A stretch of 64,000 nucleotides of DNA from Paenibacillus sp. JCM 18996 (GTDB lineage: Bacteria > Bacillota > Bacilli > Paenibacillales > NBRC-103111): NCBI GenBank assembly GCA_001313085.1, contig BBFE01000001.1, forward strand, positions 1 to 64,000, read 5' to 3'. Shown here piece after piece: positions 1 to 8,842 of the stretch (position 1 is the stretch's first letter; each line of letters opens with the position of its first letter). A program made the position numbers and the translations under genes. The notes below the pieces were generated by a model. That model was not told the DNA's origin and did no database searches. It was given only the letters and a program-made list of their open reading frames with translations.

Positions 1-1
1 C

Positions 2-472
2 CTCGCAGCAGCCTGCAGCCGGCAGGCAGCCAGCCTCACAGCCGTCTGATCCCGGACAGCGGGAGGAACTGCTGCAGCGCATCAACCCACACAGCAGCCC
101 CCCGTCTCCGCTCAGACTCCTGAGAAAACCGCGTTACAAATCAGCATAACAGGGGACAGCAAGCGCGGGGTCATTTTAAAGGAAATCTCCGTGCCTTTTC
201 AGGAAGGAATGACGGTGATGGATGCGCTCAGGCAGGTGACCAAAGAAAATAAGATCCAGATGGAATTCCAGGGCAAGGGAACATTCGCATATGTACAAGG
301 CATTGATAACGTGTACGAATTTGATGGGGGACCCAAAAGCGGATGGGTGTACAAAGTAAACGGCGTCGCGCCAAGCCAGGGAGCGGGCTCTTATAAGCTG
401 TCGGCAGGCGACAAGCTTGAATGGCTGTACACGCTAAACCTTGGAGAAGACGTAGGGGCGATAAAGAAATGA
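2..472 (+). CDS. DUF4430 (transcobalamin-like) domain protein, C-terminal part
   Basis: Only the C-terminal end of this gene is in the window. A Gln/Pro-rich linker, seen in the third frame at the window edge, runs into a compact domain after a one-base loss in the C run near 100-106. The domain has the DUF4430 layout: a leader near ISVPFQEGMTVMDAL, a helix, then GGPKSGWVYKVNGV and a C-terminal LSAGDKLEWLYT strand. This family resembles the C-terminal beta-grasp domain of transcobalamin, and in Firmicutes it is often exported and found beside ECF importers. The gene overlaps the start of the T component by ATGA, so it belongs to the same operon. A role in capturing the vitamin outside the cell is inferred from this context. 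Confidence 0.75.
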
Positions 473-1360
473 ACAGCGGTTTCCGGTCGTTCCATCCGTT
501 TCCCTGTTTTTTTTCTTTTATATGGGCGTTATGATTCTTGGCATGATCGTAACCCACCCGATTTACATTTTAACTCTTCTGCTGCTTTTGACGCTGCTTG
601 CCGCCTTGAACCAGGAACACAAAGCCTTGGCAAGCATGTTGAAGCTTTATCTTCCGGTTAGTGTGCTGTATGCGATGATCAATCCGCTGTTTTCCCATCG
701 GGGGCGTCATATTTTGTTTTACCTTTGGGATCAGCCGGTCACGTTAGAGTCGCTCGCTTACGGCATTTATTCTACGGTCAATCTGCTGGTGATTCTGGTG
801 CTGTTTATCTCTCTTTTAATTCGGTGATCACGCCGGCCAGGTTCCTGTATTTGTTCGGGTCGCTGTTTCCGAAAATCGCGCTACTCATCGTCATGTCGAT
901 GCGCTTTGTTCCGCTGTTAAGGCGAAGGCTGGCGGAAATTTCGTCGGTGCAAAAAATGAAGGGCGTCGAGGTGGGGCACGGAAGCCTGCGCAAACGAATG
1001 ACGGCCGGAATGAAGCTGCTGCAGATTCTGCTCACCCTTAGTCTCGAGGAGGCGCTGCAGACGGCGGATGCGATGAAAGCGAAGGGATATGGCTCGGGCC
1101 CGCGCGGCCGTTATGAGGAATTCGTTATGCGGCCCCGGGATTGGGGCTTGTTCGGGCTTTTATCGGCATTGTTTGCAAGCTGTGTCGTATTCCGGTCTCT
1201 GGGCTACGGCTCTTATCGGATTTTCCCGACGCTTGGAACTGTGACGCTGCAGGGGTGGGAGACGCTGTCGTTCGCCTGCTTTGCGCTTTACGCGGCAGTG
1301 CCGGTCATCGTGGAAGCAAGGGAGGTGTGGCTGTGGCGATCCTGGAGATCCAAGAATTAA
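469..1360 (+). CDS. ecfT: ECF transporter T component (CbiQ/EcfT family)
   Basis: This is the transmembrane coupling subunit of an energy-coupling-factor importer, about 297 residues after correction. The start ATG overlaps the upstream stop (ATGA). Two breaks are visible: the T8 run at 507-514 and a site near 820. The N-terminal half has several hydrophobic helices. The second half has the family features: ITPARFLYLFGSLFPKIALLI, an arginine-rich coupling helix (SMRFVPLLRRRLAEI), and the second coupling motif ADAMKAKGYGSG, where Lys replaces the usual Arg of Ala-Arg-Gly. The ATPase follows with overlap. EcfT joins the two ATPase domains to the S component. Confidence 0.9.
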
Positions 1361-3033
1361 GCTTTCGATATGCTGCGGGGGAACGCGCTGTGCTGGACGG
1401 AATCAACCTTTCGGTGGAACCCGGTGAATTTGTGCTGTTGTGCGGGACTTCCGGCTGCGGCAAAACCACTCTGCTCCGCCATATCAAGAAGGAGCTCACG
1501 CCTGTCGGTGCGGGAAGCGGGCAGGTGCTTTTTTTCAGGGCAAGCCTCTTTCGGCATATGACGACAGGTATGTTTCGAGAAATATCGGGATGGTGCAGCA
1601 GAGTCCGGAAAATCAGACGGTCACGGACAGAGTGCTGTCGGAGCTTGTGTTTACGATGGAAAATGTGGGGTTTACAACCGATCTTATGCGGAGGCGGGCA
1701 GCCGAGCTGTCGCATTATTTCGGGCTGGAGGCGCTGCTGGGCAAGCACGTGTTTGAGCTGTCAGGCGGCCAAAAGCAGCTCGTGCAGCTGGCCTCGATGC
1801 TGGCTTTACAGCCGCAGCTGCTGCTGCTCGACGAGCCGACGGCGCAGCTCGATCCGCTGGCGGCCCGGGAGCTGATCCAGATGCTGCAGCGGATCAATCA
1901 GGATCTTGGACTGACGGTCATCGTGCAGAACACCGTTTTGAAGAGCTGCTGCCTGTCGTTGACCGGGTGGTAGCGATGGACAATGGTGCCATCAGGTACA
2001 CGGGAACATCGCGTGAAGCCGTGCAAGCGTTTTGGTCGGACGAGCATGGCAAGTGGGAGGATTTTGTTCCGCCGATTCCGAGGCTGTTTTTTGCAGGAGA
2101 CGGGGAGCCGGAATGAGCGGGCACCGCTTACTCCGCTTACGGTCAAAGAAGGCAGGCAAATGCTGCGGGAGTTCCCCTCATTGGAGCGCGTCCGGCAGAC
2201 AGCGGCTGCGGAGCCGGAGGGCAGCAGCTCTGGTGATCGGACGATTTTGCTGGAGTGCAGGGATCTGTATCTTCAGTACAGTCCACAAGATCAGGCGCCG
2301 GTGCTGAAAAAATGCTTCTCTCCGTGTGCACACCGGAGAGGTGCTCGCTATACTCGGTGCGAACGGATCCGGTAAAACTACTTTGCTGAAAGCCATGGCA
2401 GGAATTCTGAAGCCGCAAAAAAAAGGCAAAATCCTTCTCCAGGGGAAGGACTTGGGCAAATGGAAGCCCCATGAACGCGCGGCTCGGATAGGGTTTCTGG
2501 ATCAAAATCCGCTGACCTATTTTATCGAGGAAACGGTGCTGCTTGAGCTTCAGCAGGCTGGGGCCCGGTCTGAGCAGGGGGGCGCCGGCCGAGATTCCCA
2601 ACGCGCGACTCTCCCGGCGCGTAATGCGGCGCTGCACGGCGGGTGGTCAGAAGCAATCGCGGATGTCGTGGAAAGGTTCGGCCTTGGCGATGTCCTCGGC
2701 AGACACCCTTACGATTTAAGCGAGGGGGAGCGCCAGCTTGCGGCATTAGCGGCAGTGATGCTGTCTGGGCCCGGTCTCTTGCTGCTCGACGAGCCGACGA
2801 AAGGGCTGGATCCTGCGGCCAAGCGCCGCTGGGGAGAGCGGCTGCGGGAGCTGCAGCGGATGGGCAAAACTGTTGTCATGGTCACGCATGACGTGGAATT
2901 CGCCGCAGACTATGCCACCCGGTGTGCGATGATGTTTGACGGCACGGTCGCCGCCGAAGGGGCACCTTCGTCGTTCTTCCGCGATAACTTATACTACACG
3001 ACGGCGATGAGCCAGCTGCTGAGGTGGGAGTGA
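1333..3033 (+). CDS. ECF transporter energizing subunit with two fused ATPase domains
   Basis: One chain of about 565 residues carries two ABC domains, as in YkoD-type double ATPases, instead of separate EcfA1 and EcfA2. GTG at 1333 is preferred because GGGAGG lies about 7 bases upstream. Domain 1 has Walker A GTSGCGKTT, signature LSGGQKQ and Walker B LLLLDEPTAQLDP. A linker (about 2090-2290) leads to domain 2 with Walker A GANGSGKTT, a degenerate signature LSEGERQ and Walker B LLLLDEPTKGLDP. Breaks: T7 at 1529-1535 (two extra bases restore QVLFQGKPLS), a lost G near 1929, T6 at 2087-2092 and A6 at 2307-2312. It hydrolyses ATP at the inner face of the membrane to power vitamin uptake. Confidence 0.9.
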
Positions 3034-3034
3034 A

Positions 3035-3732
3035 ATGACGCGCGTCCGTTTCGCTTTTTTTTGCATCGTAATCCTGTTATTCGTCGGCGCGCTTGCCTAC
3101 ATGGCCTGGGCGACAGACGAGCAGTATTTGCCCATCGCCCTGCTCCTGGTGTGCAGTTCGATCGTGCCGTTTTTTTTCTGCGCTTTGAAAGACGGTCCCT
3201 TCAGGCCCGCGAGATCGTTTTGCTGGCCGTACTTTCCGCGATAGCCGCCGCCAGCCGGGTTCCTTTCGCCGCTTTGCCCAGCGTGCAGCCCACTTCGTTT
3301 GTCATCATCGTTTCCGCTCTCGTGTTCGGTCCGGAAACGGGCTTCATGGTTGGCGCAGTGGCCGCGATGGTGTCCAATATGTTTCTTGGGCAGGGCCCTG
3401 GACTCCCTGGCAAATGTTCGGCTGGGGAATGATCGGTTGGACGGCGGGCATCCTGTATCAGTGGGGCTGGCTGAAAAACCGTTTTATGCTGCTGGCCTTC
3501 GGGTTCGTTTGGGGCTTTTTTTTCTTCGGGTGGATCATGAATATTTGGGTGCTGGCCAACATGGGGCGCGATCTGACCTGGCTGCGGTGCTCGCTGCTTA
3601 TGCCGCCAGTTTTTTACTTCGATTTGGCCCACGCCCTCAGCAACGTCTTTTTTTTCCTGGCGGTGCTCGGTCCGGGGTGGATCAAGATTTGCAGCGCTAC
3701 AAAAGGAAGTACGGGTTGTTGGAAAAAAATAA
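3035..3732 (+). CDS. ECF transporter S component (substrate-binding membrane subunit)
   Basis: This membrane protein of about 230 residues starts two bases after the ATPase stop. It shows the fingerprint of one S-component group: an AAASRVPFAALPSVQPTSF segment, FGPETGFMVGAVAAMVSN, then after correction QGPWTPWQMFGWG, a strongly conserved motif of these proteins. Breaks lie at the T8 run 3170-3177, at a lost C near 3397 (restoring GPWTPWQ), near 3688 and in the A7 run near 3723-3729. The likely end is a TAA next to that last run, after the basic tail KRKYGLLEKK. The vitamin is not proven. The adjacent DUF4430 gene points to a cobalamin-like ligand, and other members of this S group are unassigned. 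Confidence 0.82.
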
Positions 3733-4044
3733 TGTCAGCTGCGGGGTCGATCTATGGTTCGACTCTGCTGCCTGGATTTCTGCGCGGCATGGCAGGGTCA
3801 ATCATTAGTTACATTGGCCCATAATTAAATTGGAAAAAAAATCACTTTACAAACCGGCCCTCGGTCGCTATTGGACAAAAAAAGTCGCTAATGCTCCTCT
3901 TTACCGATTTCCTGGAGGAATGGAAGAATTTGATATATCCGGAAGCTGCGGATAGACAACAACCTGGAATAAAAGTACAATTACCAATAATAAACATCTG
4001 GCTAGGCAGTGAATCAAAGTACGGTTTAGCATGCGGAGGAATCT
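3733..4044 (+). other. Intergenic region, no gene seen
   Basis: No convincing open frame is present. The stretch around 3850-3930 carries degenerate short copies of GTCGCTA-type words (near 3866 and 3891) that resemble the dispersed repeats near 53401-53553. An extra-long A run follows the upstream gene. No clear hairpin terminator was found. The first bases of the regulator mRNA lie at the end, with GCGGAGGAATCT before the ATG at 4045. Confidence 0.5.
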
Positions 4045-4976
4045 ATGCTTAAATTAGACATAAATAAGCCTGAAGAGCTTGTACGAGTGGCCCATGCCTT
4101 ATCCTCTGAGGTCCGTATAAAAAATTCTGCAGCTGCTGAACAACAGGAATATGAACATAATCGAAATTGCGGAATCAATCCAAATCCCTGTTTCTACGGC
4201 TGCCTCCCACATCAGGATACTGGAAAAGGCCGGGCTTATTTTGACTGAATTGCAACCAGGCATCCGGGAGTCATGAAAGTGTGCAGCAGAAGCTTTCACG
4301 ATGTGCATATGAATTTGAATCCCGGCACTTATTTGCAAAACTATAAAAAAACAAATACGAAATTGATATGCCCTTGGGACAGTTTGTCGACTGCTTCGTC
4401 AGTCCCACCTGCGGTATGGCGAATTCACAGCAGATGATTGTGCCGGAAGATCAACCTTCCAGCTTTTTTTTCATCCCCACCGCGTGACGGCCCAACTCAT
4501 TTGGTTTAGAAAAGGTTATGTGGAGTACAAGTTTCCGCTTGGAGTTTCCAATAAGGCCGGGATCGAGTCGCTGGAATTCAGCTTGGAACTTTGCTCGGAA
4601 GCCCCAAGCTACGACAATGATTGGCCGTCGGACATCACCGTGTGGGTGAACGACATTGAGATCGGGACCTGGACGTGTCCAGGCGATTTTGGCGGAAGGA
4701 GGGGACGGCTTAATCCGGCTTGGTGGTCTGAAAACAGCACGCAGTTCGGCTTATTGAAAACCTGGAAAATTGACAGGACCAAATCCTCTGTGGACGATGT
4801 GCCGATCTCGAGCGTAAATATCACCGATTTAAAGCTGCCCTTGAGCGATTCGATCAGTTTTAAGATCGGCGTAAAAAACGGAAGCGGTTCATAAGGGCGG
4901 TATCAACCTGTTTGGAAGAGAATTCGGGGATTTCGACCAGGATATTAAAATGAAAGTGTATTACGTGAATGAATAG
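4045..4976 (+). CDS. ArsR-type HTH regulator with large C-terminal domain
   Basis: This protein of about 310 residues is broken at least four times. The N-terminal 80 residues, restored by removing one A from the A6 run near 4120, form a winged helix of ArsR type: PEELVRVAHALSSEVRIKIL, then IIEIAESIQIPVSTAASHIR and KAGLI. The remaining 220 residues are a separate domain that includes the segments DMPLGQFVDCFVSPTCGMA, LIWFRKGYVEYKFP, WPSDITVWVNDIEIGTWTCP and LKLPLSDSISFKIGV. Those segments suggest a beta-rich, possibly ligand-binding fold. Similar long ArsR-like proteins sit next to sugar uptake genes in Paenibacillus (recalled, not checked). It is probably the regulator of the sugar operon starting at 5735. 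Confidence 0.75.
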
Positions 4977-5010
4977 CTGGGATTGCCGCACGCAGCACCC
5001 AAAGTAAATT

Positions 5011-5110
5011 GAACAGCACTTTTGACAGTAAAGTAATAAATGCGAGTGCAGCGGGATCCCTGTAGTGGCAGGAGCTGCTGCTGTGAATGGTGCATTTGCG
5101 GCAGTCATGT
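5011..5110 (+). CDS. Possible short hydrophobic peptide (frameshifted)
   Basis: A TTG at 5011 opens a frame reading about 18 residues (LNSTFDSKVINASAAGSL), which stops at a TAG. One indel at the CCC near 5060 continues it as VVAGAAAVNGAFAAVM before TGA, giving about 34 residues with an Ala/Val-rich tail. There is no good ribosome binding site. It could be a small membrane or bacteriocin-like peptide, the tail of a lost gene, or chance. No family was recognised. Confidence 0.2.
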
Positions 5111-5165
5111 GAGCCTCAAAACGCCAAATAGCCCGGCGTGTTCCGCCAAGCGGGGTTAGCGCTCA

Positions 5166-5247
5166 CGCATTAACGGATTTTTTTATTCCCTTATTCACAG
5201 ATTTCCCGCTCCCCGACTCACATTAACGGAATACAATTCCTCTATTT
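5166..5247 (+). repeat. Two degenerate direct repeats with core CATTAACGGA
   Basis: Copies at 5166-5195 and 5218-5247 share CATTAACGGA followed by a T-rich stretch and ATTCC, then TATTT. They sit in non-coding DNA between the regulator and sugar operon. They may belong to a family of short dispersed Paenibacillus intergenic repeats. Function is unknown. Confidence 0.45.
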
Positions 5248-5265
5248 TGGGAAAACAGGCTTTTT

Positions 5266-5502
5266 TTACCCATTCCAACCAGCGTTTTGGTCATAAATGA
5301 CGGAATCCCAGTTCGTTAATTCCGGGAAATATCCGAGAGGGAAGCCCGGTATATTTTCACGTTCATCAAAGTAATCCAGTCTGCTATGAACTAGTCCAGT
5401 CCCAGTCATGATAAACAGGTACGCTGTCTTATTTACCTGAAGGGTGGATTTTGTTACTTTTCTAACGCGCGCACCTCTCCGGCACGCGCTTCGGGGCTGC
5501 AC
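5266..5502 (-). pseudogene. Unrecognised minus-strand frame, possible gene fragment
   Basis: The 78-codon frame on the minus strand has a protein-like stretch from about codon 20: KTAYLFIMTGTG, then YFDERENIPGFPLGYFPEL and NWDSVIYDQNAGW. Aromatic and acidic residues are well mixed, unlike most shadow frames in this window. There is no ribosome binding site and no neighbouring gene on that strand, so at best it is a fragment of a lost gene. I do not recognise the family. Confidence 0.2.
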
Positions 5503-5550
5503 GGTCGATAGTCAGACTCGAAAAAAAGACTTTTATTTATTACAACTATA

Positions 5551-5578
5551 TTGTAAATAAGTAAATAAATGGTATAAT
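5551..5578 (+). promoter_or_regulatory. SigA-type promoter of the sugar ABC operon
   Basis: TTGTAA at 5551-5556 and a perfect TATAAT at 5573-5578 are separated by 16 bases in A/T-rich DNA. The start codon of the binding protein lies about 157 bases downstream, leaving a long leader that contains the inverted repeat at 5661-5690. Confidence 0.6.
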
Positions 5579-5660
5579 AAAAGCGGTTACATACCATATT
5601 ATTCTATTTTACCCATCTAAACACCTGAGAAACAGCGAATTTTCCTCTAATAAGTTACAT

Positions 5661-5690
5661 AAACATTGTAATAAAACAGATACAGTGTTT
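5661..5690 (+). promoter_or_regulatory. Imperfect inverted repeat, possible operator
   Basis: The arms AAACATTGTA (5661-5670) and TACAGTGTTT (5681-5690) are reverse complements except for one base, with a 10-base A-rich spacer. The repeat lies between the promoter and the binding-protein gene. The geometry fits a dimeric repressor site. The upstream ArsR-type regulator is the obvious candidate, but this is inference. Confidence 0.45.
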
Positions 5691-5734
5691 GTGCTGACTT
5701 ACAAAAAAACAATCTTGAAAGGGGAGTGCAAGCT

Positions 5735-7034
5735 TTGAAGAAAGGGCTTTCATTGTTACTGTCACTAGTCCTTGCATTCAGTCTGCTCGCAGCATGTTCA
5801 TCAGGCACAAAATCCGCAGAAGGGGACAAAAAAGCCGGCTTCGTCCAACCAGAAGGTTGAACTGGTGTTCTGGTCCTTGTTCAGCGGCGGCGACGGGGAT
5901 TTCATGCAGCAGATGATCGACGGCTTCAACAAAGAAAATCCGAACACCCAAGTGAAGAACGTGAAGCTGGAGTGGGCGGAATATTACACCAAGCTGATCA
6001 CGGGAGTATCCTCCGGCAACGGGCCGGACATCGGTGTGTCCCATACCTCCAAGCTGCCCGAGCTGATCAAGCAGGGCGTCGTCAATGAACTGGATCCGAT
6101 CGCGAAAACAGAAAACCTGGACTGGAACCTGTTCAACCAGAACATTTTAAACTCCACGGTGGTGAACGGCAAACATTACGCGATTCCGATCGACACGCAC
6201 CCGTTTATTATGTTTTATAACAAAAAGCTTTTGAAACAGGCCGGCCTGCTCGACGACAAAGGCAAGCCGGTGATGGAACAATCCGCAGAAGGCTTTGTAA
6301 GCTTTGCCGTCAAGCTGAAGGCCAGTCTGCAGAACAATCAAATGGCTTTCGCTTTCCCAAGTAAAGGGGACGATCCGTACCGGCTCTGGTGGTCGCTTTA
6401 TCACCAATTGGGCGGGAAGGATGTCATCGCCGATGATTTGAAAACGCCATCAATCGATATGGATAAGGCCGTCAAGGCGGCGAATTATATCAAGGACTTA
6501 TACCATAAGCATCAAGTCATCCCGCTGAACCTGGAAAACTTTACGAAGACCTTCCAGGCGGGCAACTCGGGATTCTTCATGTCAGGCGTATGGAACACCG
6601 GAACAATGGAACAAACGAGTGGACTGGAATTCGGCGTAATGCCGATCCCGAAGTTTTTTTTGACAAGCAGGCCACATGGGGAGATTCCCACACGCTGATC
6701 CAGCCGATGCAGAAAAAAACAGGATGCGAATAAACAAAAAAGCGGCTTTGGCCTTTATGAAATACGTTGCCGACCACGGCGAAATCTGGGCGAAGGCGGG
6801 ACACATCCCGGCAAAAGCGAAGATCGTCGACGATCCCGAATTCAAAAAAAGCTTCCTTACCGCAGCGATTATGTTTCAGTAGCCGACACCGTTGTGTTCA
6901 ACAAGCAGTCGCCGTATAACTGGCCGATGAAAACGGTCATCATCCGCAACCTGGATACGATCTGGAGCAATACTGTCCCTGCGGAAGAAGCGTTCAAGAA
7001 AATGCAGGAGGAACTGAAGACCGTCATCAAGTGA
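5735..7034 (+). CDS. Extracellular sugar-binding lipoprotein of an ABC importer
   Basis: The TTG at 5735 is preceded by GAAAGGGGAG and opens a lipoprotein signal: Lys-Lys, a Leu-rich core and the lipobox LLAAC. After correction the chain is about 430 residues, the usual size for family 1 solute-binding proteins. It shows VELVFWSLFSGGDG, DGFNKENP, GNGPDIGVSHTSKLPEL and a late WGDSHTLI segment. Breaks lie at the A6 run near 5828 and at T8 6654-6661, where removing two bases restores PKFFDKQATWGDSH. Two permeases follow in the same operon. The lipoprotein captures an oligosaccharide outside the membrane; the ATPase is probably a shared MsmX-type protein encoded elsewhere. Confidence 0.9.
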
Positions 7035-7113
7035 TCGCCTTGCGAAATCTATAGTCCTGGCCGCCCGGAGGCTTTCCTCCGGGCCAACCCGGATATCGTG
7101 AGAGAGGTGCGCA

Positions 7114-7997
7114 ATGAAGAGCAAGAAAATGACCGGGAACATCAAGGCAGTGCCTTTCCTGCTTCCTTTTTTTCATCGTCTATGTCCTGTTCACGGTGTA
7201 CCCCATGCTGAAAGGCTTGCAGATGAGCCTCTATCAATGGACTCTTATCAAGCAGATGGACTACGTGGGTTTCGCCAACTATACAGCGATGTTCAAAGAT
7301 CCGCAATTTTGGCAGGCTCTATGGAATACCACCTTATTCGTGCTTTTGTCCACTCCGGCGATGGTTGTGCTCGCTTTGGTTCTAGCGCTGTTTGCCAACA
7401 TGAAAACGAAATTCCGGACCTTTTTTTTCCGGGGGAGCTTCTTTCTTCCGGGAGTTTTATCCGTATCCGTCATTTCCTTCTTGGCCATCTTCATGCTGCA
7501 GCCCTACACCGGATTTGTGAATTCTTTCCTTCATCTGCTGGGCAGCAAGGCCGAGCCGTTCTGGCTGGCCGACAACAGGCTGGCGTGGGTATCGATCATA
7601 AGCGTGACGCTATGGTGGACGGTCGGTTTCAATATGATTTTGTATCTCGCTTCACTGCAGGATATCCCCGACTATTTGTATGAGGCGGGAAAAAATCGAC
7701 GGAGCCACCGACAGCCAGCTGTTCTGGCATGTGACTCTGCCGCTCCTTGCGCCTATCACGAGGATGATCCTCCTGCTGCAAATTATCGCTTCGTACAAAG
7801 TGTTCTCCCAGATTTGGCTCATTACTAGAGGGGGACCGGGCACCAAGACAAGGCCGATCATCCAATACATTTATGAAACCGGATTTAAAAAAAATAACGA
7901 TCTGGGCTACGCAGCCACCATGTCTTACGCACTGTTCGTCATTTTGCTGGTGCTCGCCTTTGTACAGCTCAAACTAAAGCCTAAGGAGGAGGTCTAG
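7114..7997 (+). CDS. Sugar ABC transporter permease (MalF/UgpA type)
   Basis: The integral membrane subunit has about 294 residues and starts at ATG after GAGAGGTG. It has six predicted hydrophobic helices. The EAA cytoplasmic loop reads LYEAGKIDGATDSQLFWHVTLPLL once the A6 run near 7689 is shortened by one. The T7 run near 7167 must also be shortened to give LLPFFIVYVLF. A WLITRGGPG segment typical of this subunit follows. It pairs with the next permease, whose start overlaps the stop region directly. Confidence 0.9.
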
Positions 7998-8827
7998 GTG
8001 AAGTCACCCGCTCTGCTGACGAGAGTCCGGCTGGTCCTGGCTTTTATCCTTGCGTTATTTTTCCTGATCCCGGTCGTCTGGATGCTGTTCGTCTCTGTCA
8101 AGACGGAAGGCACTCCGATCAAAACGCTCATCGACTGGTTTCTGCCGCCTTATACTTTTATGAATTACGCTAACGTGCTCGGCAAAACGCCGATGCTCAG
8201 GTGGATGGGAAACAGCCTGTTTATCGCGCTTGTCAAAACGGTACTGACCGTGCTGTTCACATCTCTGGCCGCTTTTGCCGTTTCCAAAATTGATTTTCAT
8301 TATAAAATTGGATTTTTTTTCTGTTTTTTTTGTCGCAGGCTTGATGATTCCGGGAGAGGCGACAATCATTCCGCTGTATGCCGTTGTCAAAGATATGGAC
8401 TTGCTGGACAGCTACCTGGGCATTATTTTTCCGGGAATTGCTGCTCCGCTTGGGGTCGTCATTCTGAAAAGCTTTTTTCGACGGTGTGCCTAAAGAAGTC
8501 CTAGAGAGCGCGGAGATGGACGGGTGCGGCTTGTTCAGGATTTACAGCACCATCGTCCTGCCTTTGGCCAAACCGGCGCTTGCGTCGCTCGCGATCTTCA
8601 CATTTATCGGTTCGTGGAACAATTTTCTGTGGCCCTATTTGTCCATCACGAGCGAGGAGCTTTATACGCTGCCGGTCGGCATTCCTACTCTGCTGTCGAA
8701 CTACACGGTGGATTATGTCACTCCCATGACGGTCAACGCCATAGCCTCCATACCGGTCATCATTGCTTTTATTCTGTTTGAAAAACAAATTGTACAAGGG
8801 ATCAGCTTCACCGGAATCAAAGGATAA
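7998..8827 (+). CDS. Sugar ABC transporter permease (MalG/UgpE type)
   Basis: This second permease has about 276 residues and begins at GTG immediately after the previous stop, behind AAGGAGGTCTAG. It has six hydrophobic segments and an EAA loop PKEVLESAEMDGCGLFRIYST followed by LPLAKPALASLAIFTFIGSWN. Two breaks in T runs (near 8313-8330 and 8471) are restored by removing single bases. The C-terminal QIVQGISFTGIKG is the family ending. Together with the preceding permease it forms the channel for the lipoprotein encoded at 5735. Confidence 0.9.
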
Positions 8828-8842
8828 GAGAGGAGAATTGTA

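Larger units (their letters stand above)
4977..5734 (+). other. Long intergenic region with promoter, repeats and possible small peptide remnant
   Basis: The 758 bases between the regulator and the sugar-binding gene hold several items listed separately: a possible short peptide (5011-5110), two degenerate direct repeats (5166-5195 and 5218-5247), a short minus-strand frame (5266-5502), a promoter (5551-5578) and an inverted repeat (5661-5690). No full gene was recognised. The A/T content rises sharply from 5520 to 5730, as expected for an upstream regulatory region. Confidence 0.6.

Noticed and set aside
228..557. Minus-strand frame of 109 codons opposite the DUF4430 and ecfT genes
   Set aside because: It lies entirely opposite well-supported genes, has no family features and is the shadow of their codon use.
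3733..4044. Riboswitch upstream of the ArsR-type regulator
   Set aside because: No conserved core or stacked hairpins could be drawn by eye; the stretch seems to be repeat-rich spacer.
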